From the NCBI RefSeq assembly GCF_900602065.1, contig NZ_UWFN01000248.1, forward strand, positions 1-49,000: a stretch of 49,000 nucleotides of DNA, read 5' to 3'. The stretch comes from Pseudomonas viridiflava (GTDB lineage Bacteria > Pseudomonadota > Gammaproteobacteria > Pseudomonadales > Pseudomonadaceae). The notes below the pieces were generated by a model, which searched no databases, was not told the origin of the DNA, and worked only from the letters and a program-made list of their open reading frames with translations. Each line of letters begins with the position of its first letter. Position 1 is the stretch's first letter. The position numbers and the translations under genes are program-made. Of the stretch, positions 1 through 7,454 are shown piece after piece.

Positions 1-256
1 ACGCAAAACCCCGTGGGACCGAATTCATTCGGGAAGGCGGTGTTTCAGGCGAGACAAACGCTGCGGATGAACCGCCCTCTTCGCGAATGAATTCGCTCCT
101 ACCAGTGACCTGAGCCAGACGCAAAACCCTGTGGGACCGAATTCATTCGGGAAGGCGGTGTTTCAGGCGAGACAAACGCTGCGGATGAACCGCCCTCTTC
201 GCGAATGAATTCGCTCCTACCAGTGACCTGAGCCAGACGTAAAACCCTGTGGGAGC
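1..256. repeat. 118-bp tandem repeat, 2.2 copies, containing a REP pair
   Basis: Copies run 1-118 and 119-236 with one substitution between them (position 12), and a third copy starts at 237 and stops matching after about 19 bases. Each unit carries a left arm GTGGGACCGAATTCATTC and a right arm TTCGCGAATGAATTCGCTCC, that is, an inverted REP pair of the same family as the element at 18952-19045. Both full copies share the same defects in the left arm, so the duplication is younger than the decay of the element. The repeat may continue upstream of the window. Confidence 0.9.
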
Positions 257-283
257 CGCTCAAACCAAGCCGCGCTCCCACAG
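247..283. repeat. REP hairpin downstream of oprD-type porin
   Basis: Perfect 10-bp inverted arms CTGTGGGAGC (247-256) and GCTCCCACAG (274-283) with a 17-base loop. It lies 33 bp beyond the stop of the minus-strand porin gene and could protect or end its transcript. The flank after the hairpin (TTTGCATTCCAAT) resembles the flanks of the REP elements at 9297, 26773 and 34871. Confidence 0.8.
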
Positions 284-315
284 AAGGTTTGCATTCCAAT
301 CTGATATTTGTAGCG

Positions 316-1569
316 TTACAAAATCGACAACGGGTAGTTGATGATCAGGCGGTTTTCGTCGAACTCGTTGTTGCTGAAATCACGGCGCATAGTGGAGTTG
401 CGCCACTTGAGGTTGAGCTTCTTCAGGACACCGCTTTGAATGGTATAGGCCAGCTCGGTTTCCCGCGCCCATTCCTTGCCGTCGTTGGTGGCCGACGTTC
501 TGACGTTGTCGCCGCTAATGTAGCGGTTCATCAAGGTCAGGCCCGGGACGCCAAGCCCGACGAAGTCATAATCGTGGCGAACTTGCCAGGAGCGCTCTTC
601 GGCGTTATCGAAGCTAGCGTTGTAGCTGTCGTTAGCCAGCGTGCCGCCACTGGTGCCGTTGACCCGCATCCAGGTGTCGCCACTGACTTTTTGCAGACCC
701 ACGTAGAACACATGAGCGCCATACTTGGCAGAGAACAACCCCGAATACGTCTTGTTATCCAGATTACCGGCCAACTCGCGCCCGTCTTCCCCGCCTTTGA
801 AGAACCCCAGATTCGCCCCCAGCGTCCAGTCGCCCAACGGCTGGCTGTGCACCAATTGCAGGTATTGCTGGTTATAGACGTCTTTAAGTTCCGCGCCCCA
901 CACGCCGACCATGGTGCGATTCTGGTTGAACTTGTACTCGCCGCCGACGAAGTTGAATCGATCAGACACACCACCACCGAAGTTCATGTCCTCCATGCTC
1001 GCATCGTTACGTGGGCTGTTGCCCTGAAACTGGCCGCCGTAAAGGGTCAGGCCATCGATTTCATTGGAGGTGATCTGCGCGCCCTGGAAGGTTTGAGGCA
1101 GTGAGCGGCCGTCATCCGAACGCAGGATCGGCAACACCGGCATCCACTCCCCGACCTTCAATTCGGTTTTCGAGATCCGCGCCTTGCCCGCCACCGCCAG
1201 CCGGCCGAAATCATCTGCCGGGCGCCCGTCACTGTGGCGTGGCAACAACGCTGTACCGTAAGTGCCGCCACCGCCGTCCAGCTTCACCGACCACATGCCC
1301 AGCACATCAACGCCAAAACCCACCACGCCCTGAGTAAAACCGGACTTGGCATCAAGAATGAAACTCTGTGTCCATTCTTCGGCTTTGCTTTGCGGGTTAG
1401 TCGGGTCAACGAAGTTGCGATTGATATAGAAGTTGCGCAGGCCGAGAGTGACCTTGGCATCTTCAGCGAAACCCGCGGCCATTGCGCCACCCGGCGCGAT
1501 CAACGACAGCCCCAATGCCGTGGTGGTGAAACCGAGAACGTTCGCTGCCAGGGTATTTAATTTAGCCAT
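316..1569 (-). CDS. OprD family outer-membrane porin
   Basis: A 417-residue outer-membrane beta-barrel of the OprD/Occ family, which lets small organic anions or basic amino acids cross the outer membrane. The protein opens with a signal peptide (residues 1 to about 32, ending AMAA) and continues with alternating polar and aromatic strands typical of the family, including the GLTLYGGQFQ and LGANLGFFKGGEDG segments. The length is close to the usual 420-450. The ATG at 1569 is preferred over one five codons upstream because GGGGATAA sits about 8 bases before it. It follows the TRAP transporter operon on the same strand, so the porin probably admits the TRAP substrate to the periplasm. An ACCGGT-centred site at 1630-1639 may control it. 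The substrate cannot be read from the sequence. Confidence 0.92.
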   Translation of the reverse strand: MAKLNTLAANVLGFTTTALGLSLIAPGGAMAAGFAEDAKVTLGLRNFYINRNFVDPTNPQSKAEEWTQSFILDAKSGFTQGVVGFGVDVLGMWSVKLDGGGGTYGTALLPRHSDGRPADDFGRLAVAGKARISKTELKVGEWMPVLPILRSDDGRSLPQTFQGAQITSNEIDGLTLYGGQFQGNSPRNDASMEDMNFGGGVSDRFNFVGGEYKFNQNRTMVGVWGAELKDVYNQQYLQLVHSQPLGDWTLGANLGFFKGGEDGRELAGNLDNKTYSGLFSAKYGAHVFYVGLQKVSGDTWMRVNGTSGGTLANDSYNASFDNAEERSWQVRHDYDFVGLGVPGLTLMNRYISGDNVRTSATNDGKEWARETELAYTIQSGVLKKLNLKWRNSTMRRDFSNNEFDENRLIINYPLSIL

Positions 1570-1629
1570 TTTTGTTATCCCCATTTCAGTTGGACGAGCA
1601 CAGTCATGCGCGACCTGAAAAGGCCCGCA

Positions 1630-1639
1630 TTACCGGTTC
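1630..1639. promoter_or_regulatory. ACCGGT-centred operator-like site before the porin gene
   Basis: TTACCGGTTC, about 60 bp upstream of the porin start, shares its ACCGGT core with the perfect palindrome TAACCGGTTA in front of the TRAP operon (4905-4914). CG-centred palindromes like this are typical of LacI-family operators, for example PtxS and GntR sites. No LacI-type gene lies in the window, so the regulator is unknown. Confidence 0.35.
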
Positions 1640-1650
1640 AACATGGTTAA

Positions 1651-1673
1651 CCGTCACGGGAATCGCGTGACGG
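1651..1673. terminator. Stem-loop between TRAP operon and porin gene
   Basis: CCGTCACG and CGTGACGG form a perfect 8-bp stem with a 7-base loop. With the stem at 1702-1729 it separates the end of the TRAP operon from the porin promoter region. There is no clear U tract. Confidence 0.4.
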
Positions 1674-1701
1674 GATTATGCGTAATTCACTTCAAGCGGC
1701 G

Positions 1702-1729
1702 GCCATAAGCGACGTTGCCGGCTTATGGC
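1702..1729 (-). terminator. Stem-loop just after the TRAP binding-protein gene
   Basis: GCCATAAGC and GCTTATGGC pair over 9 bp around a 10-base loop, starting 15 bp after the stop codon. The position fits transcript end or 3' protection for the operon. No U tract follows, so intrinsic termination is uncertain. Confidence 0.45.
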
Positions 1730-1743
1730 TCATCCGCCAGGAT

Positions 1744-2769
1744 TTATTGCCCGGCACGCACCTTGGCGATTTCGTCGTACATCAACTTCACCAGCCCGCC
1801 ATCAAGTTTTTCCGAGTATTTCTTGATGACCGGCTGAACGCGCTCACGGAAACGATCTTTCTCTTCGGCAGAAATGTCGTTCACGGCTACGTTTTTCTGC
1901 TGTTCAAGATAACCGCGAGCCTTGTCCATGCTGCTTGCAGTCACTTCACGTTGATACTGCTGAGCTTTTACCGCAGCGTCTTTCACCAGTTTCTTTTCAT
2001 CGTCATTCAGCTTGCTCCAGGTTTTCTGGCCAATGATGAAAGACTGCGGATTGAAGATATGCCCGGTCGTCGAGATGTACTTCTGCACCTCGTAGAACTT
2101 GCTGCCCTGAATCACCGTCAACGGGTTCTCCTGACCATCGATAACGCCCTGCTCCAGACCGGTGTAGACCTCAGGGAACGCCATGGCTACCGGGTTTGCG
2201 CCCAGCGCGTTGAAGGTGTCCAGATAGATCGGCGACTGGATCACGCGGATCTTCAGACCCTGCATGTCTTCCAGCTTGTTGATCGGGTGCTTGCTGTTGG
2301 TCACGTTGCGAAAGCCTAGGTCCCAGTAGCCGAGGCTGACCAGCCCTTTGCTGTCCAGTTGCGCGGCGAGCTTCTGACCGACCGGGCCATCGATAACGGC
2401 GTGGGCCTCCTCGATGTTATTGAACAGGAACGGGAAGTCGAGCATGGCAAAGTCCGGTGCCTGAGCAGCCAGAATGCCGGAGTTGAGCACGGTCAGGTCC
2501 AGTGTGCCGCCCTGCAATGCAGAAACCGTCACCACATCACCGCCCAGCGTGCCCCCCGGAAACAGCTTGACCTTGATTTTGCCACCGCTACTTTCTGCCA
2601 GCAGCTCGGCGAACTTCTGAGCCCCCTGCCCCTGTGGATGTTCCTGTACGTTCTGGAACGCGAAGCGCAGCGTGCGCTCACGAATTTCAGCCGCGTGGCT
2701 GGCCATGCTGCCCAGCAGCAGACCTGTGGCGCAGGCCCCGGCCAACAGGGTTTTCATCAGTTTTTGCAT
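1744..2769 (-). CDS. TRAP transporter periplasmic substrate-binding protein (DctP family)
   Basis: This 341-residue protein captures a carboxylate-type substrate in the periplasm and hands it to the DctQ/DctM membrane pair. It has a signal peptide (1 to about 26, ending ASHA) and the DctP fold, including the conserved LKIRV segment whose Arg (about 175) normally binds the substrate carboxylate, followed by the GANPVAM and IDGQENP segments. The ATG at 2769 is chosen because GGAGAG lies 7 bases upstream, and the signal peptide then begins cleanly. It is the last gene of a small permease, large permease, binding protein operon, with only 52 bp after the permease stop. The substrate is probably an organic or sugar acid, by family and by the neighbouring OprD porin. 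It is not identified further. Confidence 0.92.
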   Translation of the reverse strand: MQKLMKTLLAGACATGLLLGSMASHAAEIRERTLRFAFQNVQEHPQGQGAQKFAELLAESSGGKIKVKLFPGGTLGGDVVTVSALQGGTLDLTVLNSGILAAQAPDFAMLDFPFLFNNIEEAHAVIDGPVGQKLAAQLDSKGLVSLGYWDLGFRNVTNSKHPINKLEDMQGLKIRVIQSPIYLDTFNALGANPVAMAFPEVYTGLEQGVIDGQENPLTVIQGSKFYEVQKYISTTGHIFNPQSFIIGQKTWSKLNDDEKKLVKDAAVKAQQYQREVTASSMDKARGYLEQQKNVAVNDISAEEKDRFRERVQPVIKKYSEKLDGGLVKLMYDEIAKVRAGQ

Positions 2770-2821
2770 GTCACTCTCCATATTGTTTTTAGAAGTCGAG
2801 TTACGGGAATGCACACCGGTA

Positions 2822-4102
2822 TCAGCCGGTGAAAAACTTCAACGGTACAAGCACCAGCGAAGGGAACAGCACAAGCAGAAACAGCACAACAAACTGCGCC
2901 AGCATGAACGGCCAGACGCCCCGAATGATCTCATCCATGCTGATTTTGGAAACACCACAGACCACGTTCAACACCGTGCCTACGGGAGGCGTGATCAGCC
3001 CGATGGCGCAATTGATCATGAACAGCACGCCGAAATACACCGGGTCGATACCGGCCATCACCACAGCTGGCATCAGCACCGGGGTCAGCAGCAGGATGGT
3101 CGGGGTCATGTCCATGGCCGTGCCGACCAGAATCACCAGCAGCATGATGACGATCAGCAATATCGTCTGGTTGTCCATGAACGGCTCAAGCACGCCAGCC
3201 AGTTGATCAGGCAGCTCGGCAATCGTCACCAGCCACCCCGAGACCATGGCGGCGGCGACGAGGAACATCACTACAGAGGTGGTTTTGGCGGACGACAGAA
3301 TCAGGTCGTACAGCTGATTGATCTTCAACTCCTTGTAAATGACCAACGCCACAAACAGCGAGTACACAGCTGCGACTACGGCCGCCTCGGTCGGCGTGAA
3401 GATGCCGAACTTCAGGCCGAAAATAATGATCAGCGGCAAGCCGAGCGCCCACAAACCTTCGATCAGCGCACGCATGATTTGCGCGGCGCTTTGTTTTGGA
3501 GGCGGCTGGATATTTTCCTTGCGGGAAACGAACCACCACGCCACTGCCAACGATGCACCGAGCATCAGCCCTGGCACGATCCCGGCCAGAAACAGCTTGG
3601 AGATCGAAACGCCGGACGCGACACCAAACACAATGAAACCAATACTCGGCGGAATCACCGGCGCGATAATGCCGCCAGCCGCGATCAAACCCGCCGAATG
3701 CGCACGGTTGTGCCCGGCACGCACCATCATCGGCACCAGCAACGCTGCAAGCGCTGCCGCGTCGGCCACTGCGGACCCCGACAGCGATGCCAGCAGGCAC
3801 GAGGCAAGAATGGCCACGTACCCCAGACCACCGCGCTTGTGCCCCACCAGCGCCATGGCAATGTTGACGATCCGTTTGGACAGACCACCCGCATTCATGA
3901 TTTCACCCGCCAGCATGAAAAACGGGACGGCCATCAAGGGAAAGCTGTCAGCGCCATTGAGCAGGTTTTGCGCAATGATCTGTGCGTCGAACAGGTCGAG
4001 TTGCACCATCAGCGCGACACTGACCAGCAGTAAAGCGAACGCGATCGGAATGCCCAGCGCCATGGTGCCGATCAACGAACCAAGAAAAATAACCAGAGTC
4101 AT
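2822..4102 (-). CDS. TRAP transporter large permease (DctM family)
   Basis: This 426-residue inner-membrane protein is the catalytic, ion-coupled half of a TRAP transporter. It is hydrophobic along its length, with about a dozen membrane segments, and carries family segments such as GIPIAFALLL near the N-terminus, VPFFMLAGEIMNAGG, the glycine-rich IPPSIGFIVFG loop, and LLLTPVLMPAVVMAGIDPVYFGV followed by GLITPPVGTVLNVVCG near the C-terminus. Its ATG overlaps the stop of the small permease gene by 4 bp (ATGA), which indicates translational coupling. It should work with the gene products at 4099-4662 and 1744-2769. Confidence 0.94.
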   Translation of the reverse strand: MTLVIFLGSLIGTMALGIPIAFALLLVSVALMVQLDLFDAQIIAQNLLNGADSFPLMAVPFFMLAGEIMNAGGLSKRIVNIAMALVGHKRGGLGYVAILASCLLASLSGSAVADAAALAALLVPMMVRAGHNRAHSAGLIAAGGIIAPVIPPSIGFIVFGVASGVSISKLFLAGIVPGLMLGASLAVAWWFVSRKENIQPPPKQSAAQIMRALIEGLWALGLPLIIIFGLKFGIFTPTEAAVVAAVYSLFVALVIYKELKINQLYDLILSSAKTTSVVMFLVAAAMVSGWLVTIAELPDQLAGVLEPFMDNQTILLIVIMLLVILVGTAMDMTPTILLLTPVLMPAVVMAGIDPVYFGVLFMINCAIGLITPPVGTVLNVVCGVSKISMDEIIRGVWPFMLAQFVVLFLLVLFPSLVLVPLKFFTG

Positions 4103-4662
4103 GGGTGGGTTCTCTCAACAGGCGATTGCTGGCTATGGATCTGCTTGATTTCCTCGGCGGCGTCGCTGTCCGTGACCATTACCAACTCGTCATCCGCCAG
4201 CTTGCCGGTCAGCACCAGGTACAACTCGTACACCAGAATCGCCGCAGCGCTGGCGCCAAACACCAGACCCGCTGCGTAGAACAACGCCATGGATAAACCT
4301 GACGCGGGTGCGACCACGTCCAGGTTGATGACCGCCTGCTGCCAACTGCCGATGAACACCAGCCAGCAGATGTAAAGCATCATCAGGTGCCCCACCACCA
4401 GACAGAAACGCTTGCCGCCAGCAGGTAAACGCCGGACCAGGCTGTCGAAGCCCATATGGGCACGGTCTTTGAGCGCTACCAGCGCGCCGAGAAAGATCAT
4501 CCAGACGAACAACCAGCGCGACAGTTCTTCCGACACGCTGATGCCCGAATTGAAGGCATAGCGCAGCACGACATTACCGAACACCAGCAAGAGCATGGCG
4601 ATCATGCACAACACAATCAGCAGCTTGAGCAGTTTGAAGTACAGGCCGACTATTCTTTTCAT
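4099..4662 (-). CDS. TRAP transporter small permease (DctQ family)
   Basis: A 187-residue protein with four predicted membrane helices, the usual layout of DctQ subunits that chaperone or stabilise the large permease. Helix one starts at about residue 5 (LYFKLLKLLIVLCMIAML). The motif around VSEELSRWLFVWMIFLGA and the AHMGFD segment are typical of the family. The start at 4662 is preferred to in-frame codons further upstream because GAGG lies about 9 bases before it and the upstream extension (VHHVSVSAKP...) is not membrane-like. It is the first gene of the operon and ends in a 4-bp overlap with dctM. Confidence 0.9.
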   Translation of the reverse strand: MKRIVGLYFKLLKLLIVLCMIAMLLLVFGNVVLRYAFNSGISVSEELSRWLFVWMIFLGALVALKDRAHMGFDSLVRRLPAGGKRFCLVVGHLMMLYICWLVFIGSWQQAVINLDVVAPASGLSMALFYAAGLVFGASAAAILVYELYLVLTGKLADDELVMVTDSDAAEEIKQIHSQQSPVERTHP

Positions 4663-5148
4663 TATTGATACCTCGCAGAAACCCTGAACCCGACGCAATG
4701 AGCGTAGCGCGGCGAAGGCAACTACCGGTTTGGCGCTGACTGAGACGTGGTGCACACGCGTGCATCGCACAACATCGACCGTGCAAACGATGTCGAAGCG
4801 CCAGGAAATTCGAGGATGAACAATTGCGGCCGCATGAGGGTGTCTCCATTGTTTTTATTGTCCCTCGGCACTGATGGCCAAGGTTTATGAGATGGAAAAT
4901 GTACTAACCGGTTAATTCGGTCAATATCAAAAAATTAACCTGATAGGGCATTTGCACGACAGAGCTCACGTGTATTTATCGTCAAAATCTTCGAAAAAGA
5001 AGCCATCACGCGCTATCAACAGCAAAACCATGGATAAATTCCTGATCTAAACGATCGGCCATGAAAAACAAAAGCGTGCGATTATCGATTATTTTCTGAT
5101 TAATTCAGTCCTCTACTGTTGTCACTGCCCTCGTTCAGGAGGTTGTCC
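4663..5148. other. Intergenic region between TRAP operon and Nudix gene
   Basis: A divergent promoter region of 486 bp. It holds the AT-rich control region of the TRAP operon, with a palindromic operator-like site and a possible -35/-10 pair. About 150 further bases before the Nudix gene show no recognisable gene. The segment 4670-4855 could encode an N-terminal extension of the small permease, but this is not supported. Confidence 0.6.
4898..4924 (-). promoter_or_regulatory. Possible TRAP operon promoter with internal operator TAACCGGTTA
   Basis: On the minus strand TTGACC (4924-4919) and TACATT (4903-4898) could be -35 and -10 hexamers, with a short 15-base spacer. The perfect palindrome TAACCGGTTA (4905-4914) sits between them, where a bound repressor would block RNA polymerase. 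The ACCGGT core recurs upstream of the porin gene. This is inferred from pattern only. Confidence 0.4.
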
Positions 5149-5577
5149 ATGCCCGAACATGCACCGTTTTCCGGAGCCAAAATCGCCCTTCTCTGCGAAG
5201 GTCAGATATTGATCTACCAGCGGGATGAAAAACCCGACATTCCCTGGCCCGGCCTTTGGGACCTTCCCGGCGGAGGTCGCGAAGGCGATGAAACGCCGCT
5301 GGAGTGCGCAATACGCGAAACAGAGGAAGAGTTCGGATTAACGATTGACCCCGCCAGCGTGGTCTGGACGCAGGTTTACCCCGGCCAGGGGTTGAATGGC
5401 CTGGACACCTGGTTCTTTGTGGCCGAAGTCCCGTCTGACACCTTCGCTACTGTGCGTTTTGGCGATGAAGGCCAGCGCTGGGAGGTCACGACAGTGCAAG
5501 CGTTTCTATCTAATAGCAGCGTCATAAAGCACTTTCAGCAGCGACTAAGGGAGTACCTGCTTCAAGTCAGCTTTTAA
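5149..5577 (+). CDS. Nudix hydrolase
   Basis: A 142-residue member of the Nudix family, which cleaves nucleoside diphosphates linked to another group using Mg2+ held by the Nudix box. The box is complete: G42, E48, R56-E57, E60-E61 and G63 match G-x5-E-x7-RE-x2-EE-x-G. The helix preceded by WPGLWDLPGGGREGDE is typical of MutT-like members. The ATG at 5149 is used because a strong AGGAGG lies 7 bases upstream; the longer upstream reading frame lacks one. It stands alone before a diguanylate cyclase gene with about 75 bp between. The substrate cannot be assigned, though house-cleaning of oxidised or alternative nucleotides is common in this group. Confidence 0.9.
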   Translation: MPEHAPFSGAKIALLCEGQILIYQRDEKPDIPWPGLWDLPGGGREGDETPLECAIRETEEEFGLTIDPASVVWTQVYPGQGLNGLDTWFFVAEVPSDTFATVRFGDEGQRWEVTTVQAFLSNSSVIKHFQQRLREYLLQVSF

Positions 5578-5652
5578 CGGACTAAAGTGATACTGGCGGC
5601 TGATGCAAGTTGCGCATAACATGCCGTGATTCCATATAGCCAGATATCACCC

Positions 5653-7347
5653 ATGATAATAGCCAGCTTGCGCAGCCACCTGACACTCTGGTTCGCCGGA
5701 CTGTCGCTGCTCGCCTTACTGAGCGTGGGTTTCTATGTTGGCCATATCGCTACCGAGCAAATCAAGCAAGCCAGCGGCAGCTCACTGCTCAGCACTGCGA
5801 AGTCAGCCGCCACAATGCTGGGCACGCAGTTGCGTGAGCGTCAGCTGGAGATATTTCTGCTCAGCCGCGAACCGCATCTGGTGCGCGGCAACCTGGATGA
5901 CCCGGACATATTGCCGTCGATGGAACTGCGCACCCAGTCCCATTCCGAATACGCCTGGATGGGCGTTGCCGATACCAGCGGTAAAGTCCGGCAAGGCGTA
6001 AAAGGCCTGCTGCTCAATCAGTCAGTGCTTGAGCGGCCCTGGTTCAAGGCCGGCCTGCAAGGCCCGTATACCGGCGACCCTCATGAAGCGGTCTTGCTGG
6101 CCAAGCTGTTGCCCGCCGACGCCAGTGGTGAGTTGCTGCGCTTCATCGACTTTGCTGCGCCAATACGCACCGCTGACGGCACGGTGGTCGGAGTCCTCAG
6201 TGCCCATGTGCACTGGAACTGGATGACCCGGATCGTGGAATCGGCCATTTTGCGTGAGGGAGTCACCGCTGACCTTGAAGTGCTCATCGTCAATGGCGAC
6301 GGGACGGTGCTCTACCCCCAGCAACTGACAGGACAAAAGCGCCCCGAACTGCTCGCGACACAACAACCTTCAGCTCCGGGAAAAGCCGCTGGCGCGCCGG
6401 AATGGTCTGAAGACGCTAACTACCTGTCCAGCGTCTTGAAGGTCCCTACTCCACCCTCCGCCAATCTGGCGTGGTATATCGTGGTTCGCCAGCCTCTGGA
6501 TACAGCGCTGCAGCCTGCGCGAATCCTGCTCTACAAACTGCTGATACTCGGTGTTCTCGCTGCATTGGCCTTTGGCGTGGTGGCCTACTATCTGGCCCAG
6601 CACATGAGCCGCCCGATCGAGCAACTGGCCAGAGCAGCCAAACGGATACAGGCCAAACAGCCTGGCGCTGAATTTCCTCAAGAACATTCAGTACGGGAAA
6701 TTGCCCAACTGGGCCAGTCCATCCAGAGCATGACCGAATCGCTTCTGGACAAGGAACGCGAGCTGAAAGACACCAATGCCTCGCTTGAGGCCACCGTCAA
6801 ACAACGCACCGCGGCACTTACCCAGGCCAACGCCGACCTGCTGAAAATGGCGACCCACGATGCGCTGACCGGGGTCTACAACCGACGCCGGTTCGACGAA
6901 AAGCTGGTTGAGTACAGCCAACTGTTCGAGCGTACAAAACGGCCTTTTGCCCTGCTGTTCATTGACGCCGACCACTTCAAACACGTCAACGACACCTACG
7001 GCCATGCCACCGGTGATGACGTGCTGCACCAATTGGCACAGTTGATCGAGGAAAACACCCGCGCCACTGATTTCGTGGCCCGTTATGGCGGAGAAGAGTT
7101 CGCCGTTTTATTGCCTGAAGCGGACGGCGACGAAAGCCCGGAAGTTGTCGCCGAAAGAATTCGCAAGGCCGTCGCCGAGTCGACTTTTGACCTCGTTGGG
7201 CAAGTCACCGTCAGCATTGGTATCGGCGTGGCTGATGCCACGGATGCCAATACCACGGCGCTCATCAAGCGGGCCGATCAGCAGCTTTATCAGGCGAAGG
7301 CATCAGGCCGAAACCGAGTGGCCAGCAAGGCTATCGTCGACACATAA
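5653..7347 (+). CDS. Membrane diguanylate cyclase (Cache-HAMP-GGDEF)
   Basis: This 564-residue protein would make cyclic di-GMP from two GTP in response to a periplasmic signal. The layout is a first membrane helix (about 4-30), a periplasmic region of roughly 250 residues resembling a double Cache sensor, a second helix (about 290-310), a HAMP linker with SRPIEQLARAAKRI, a short coiled coil, and a GGDEF domain. The active-site loop is GGEEF (about 479-483), so the enzyme should be active. RATD (about 470-473) ends five residues before it and matches the inhibitory I-site. The start is uncertain: GTG at 5626 is also in frame, and neither has a clear ribosome site; ATG at 5653 gives a compact N-terminus. 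Confidence 0.9.
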   Translation: MIIASLRSHLTLWFAGLSLLALLSVGFYVGHIATEQIKQASGSSLLSTAKSAATMLGTQLRERQLEIFLLSREPHLVRGNLDDPDILPSMELRTQSHSEYAWMGVADTSGKVRQGVKGLLLNQSVLERPWFKAGLQGPYTGDPHEAVLLAKLLPADASGELLRFIDFAAPIRTADGTVVGVLSAHVHWNWMTRIVESAILREGVTADLEVLIVNGDGTVLYPQQLTGQKRPELLATQQPSAPGKAAGAPEWSEDANYLSSVLKVPTPPSANLAWYIVVRQPLDTALQPARILLYKLLILGVLAALAFGVVAYYLAQHMSRPIEQLARAAKRIQAKQPGAEFPQEHSVREIAQLGQSIQSMTESLLDKERELKDTNASLEATVKQRTAALTQANADLLKMATHDALTGVYNRRRFDEKLVEYSQLFERTKRPFALLFIDADHFKHVNDTYGHATGDDVLHQLAQLIEENTRATDFVARYGGEEFAVLLPEADGDESPEVVAERIRKAVAESTFDLVGQVTVSIGIGVADATDANTTALIKRADQQLYQAKASGRNRVASKAIVDT

Positions 7348-7382
7348 GAATCGCGCATAGATCGCGCCCGGTCAGGTCACGT

Positions 7383-7409
7383 TAAAGCTTTGCCCCCGGC
7401 GGTCGACGA
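7383..7409 (+). promoter_or_regulatory. Possible FliA (sigma-28) promoter for the chemoreceptor gene
   Basis: TAAAGCTT, 11 bases, then GTCGACGA matches the flagellar sigma-28 pattern TAAAGTTT-N11-GCCGATAA at 12 of 16 positions. It lies 46 bp before the chemoreceptor start. Chemoreceptor genes are commonly transcribed by this sigma factor. Confidence 0.4.
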
Positions 7410-7454
7410 CTACCTATTAAAGAATAATTTATAAACTTGCAGAGGAGCAGCGGC

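Noticed and set aside
1..256. Possible CRISPR array at the left edge
   Set aside because: The 118-bp units are contiguous, with no spacer of unique sequence between short repeats, and no cas gene is present.
2672..4033. 453-residue plus-strand frame opposite the TRAP permease gene
   Set aside because: It is antisense to a clear DctM gene. Its product is rich in His, Gln and Arg without domain features, as expected from a GC-rich shadow frame.
4663..4770. Longer N-terminus for the TRAP small permease
   Set aside because: The extra 36 residues have no family similarity and the better ribosome site lies at the later ATG.
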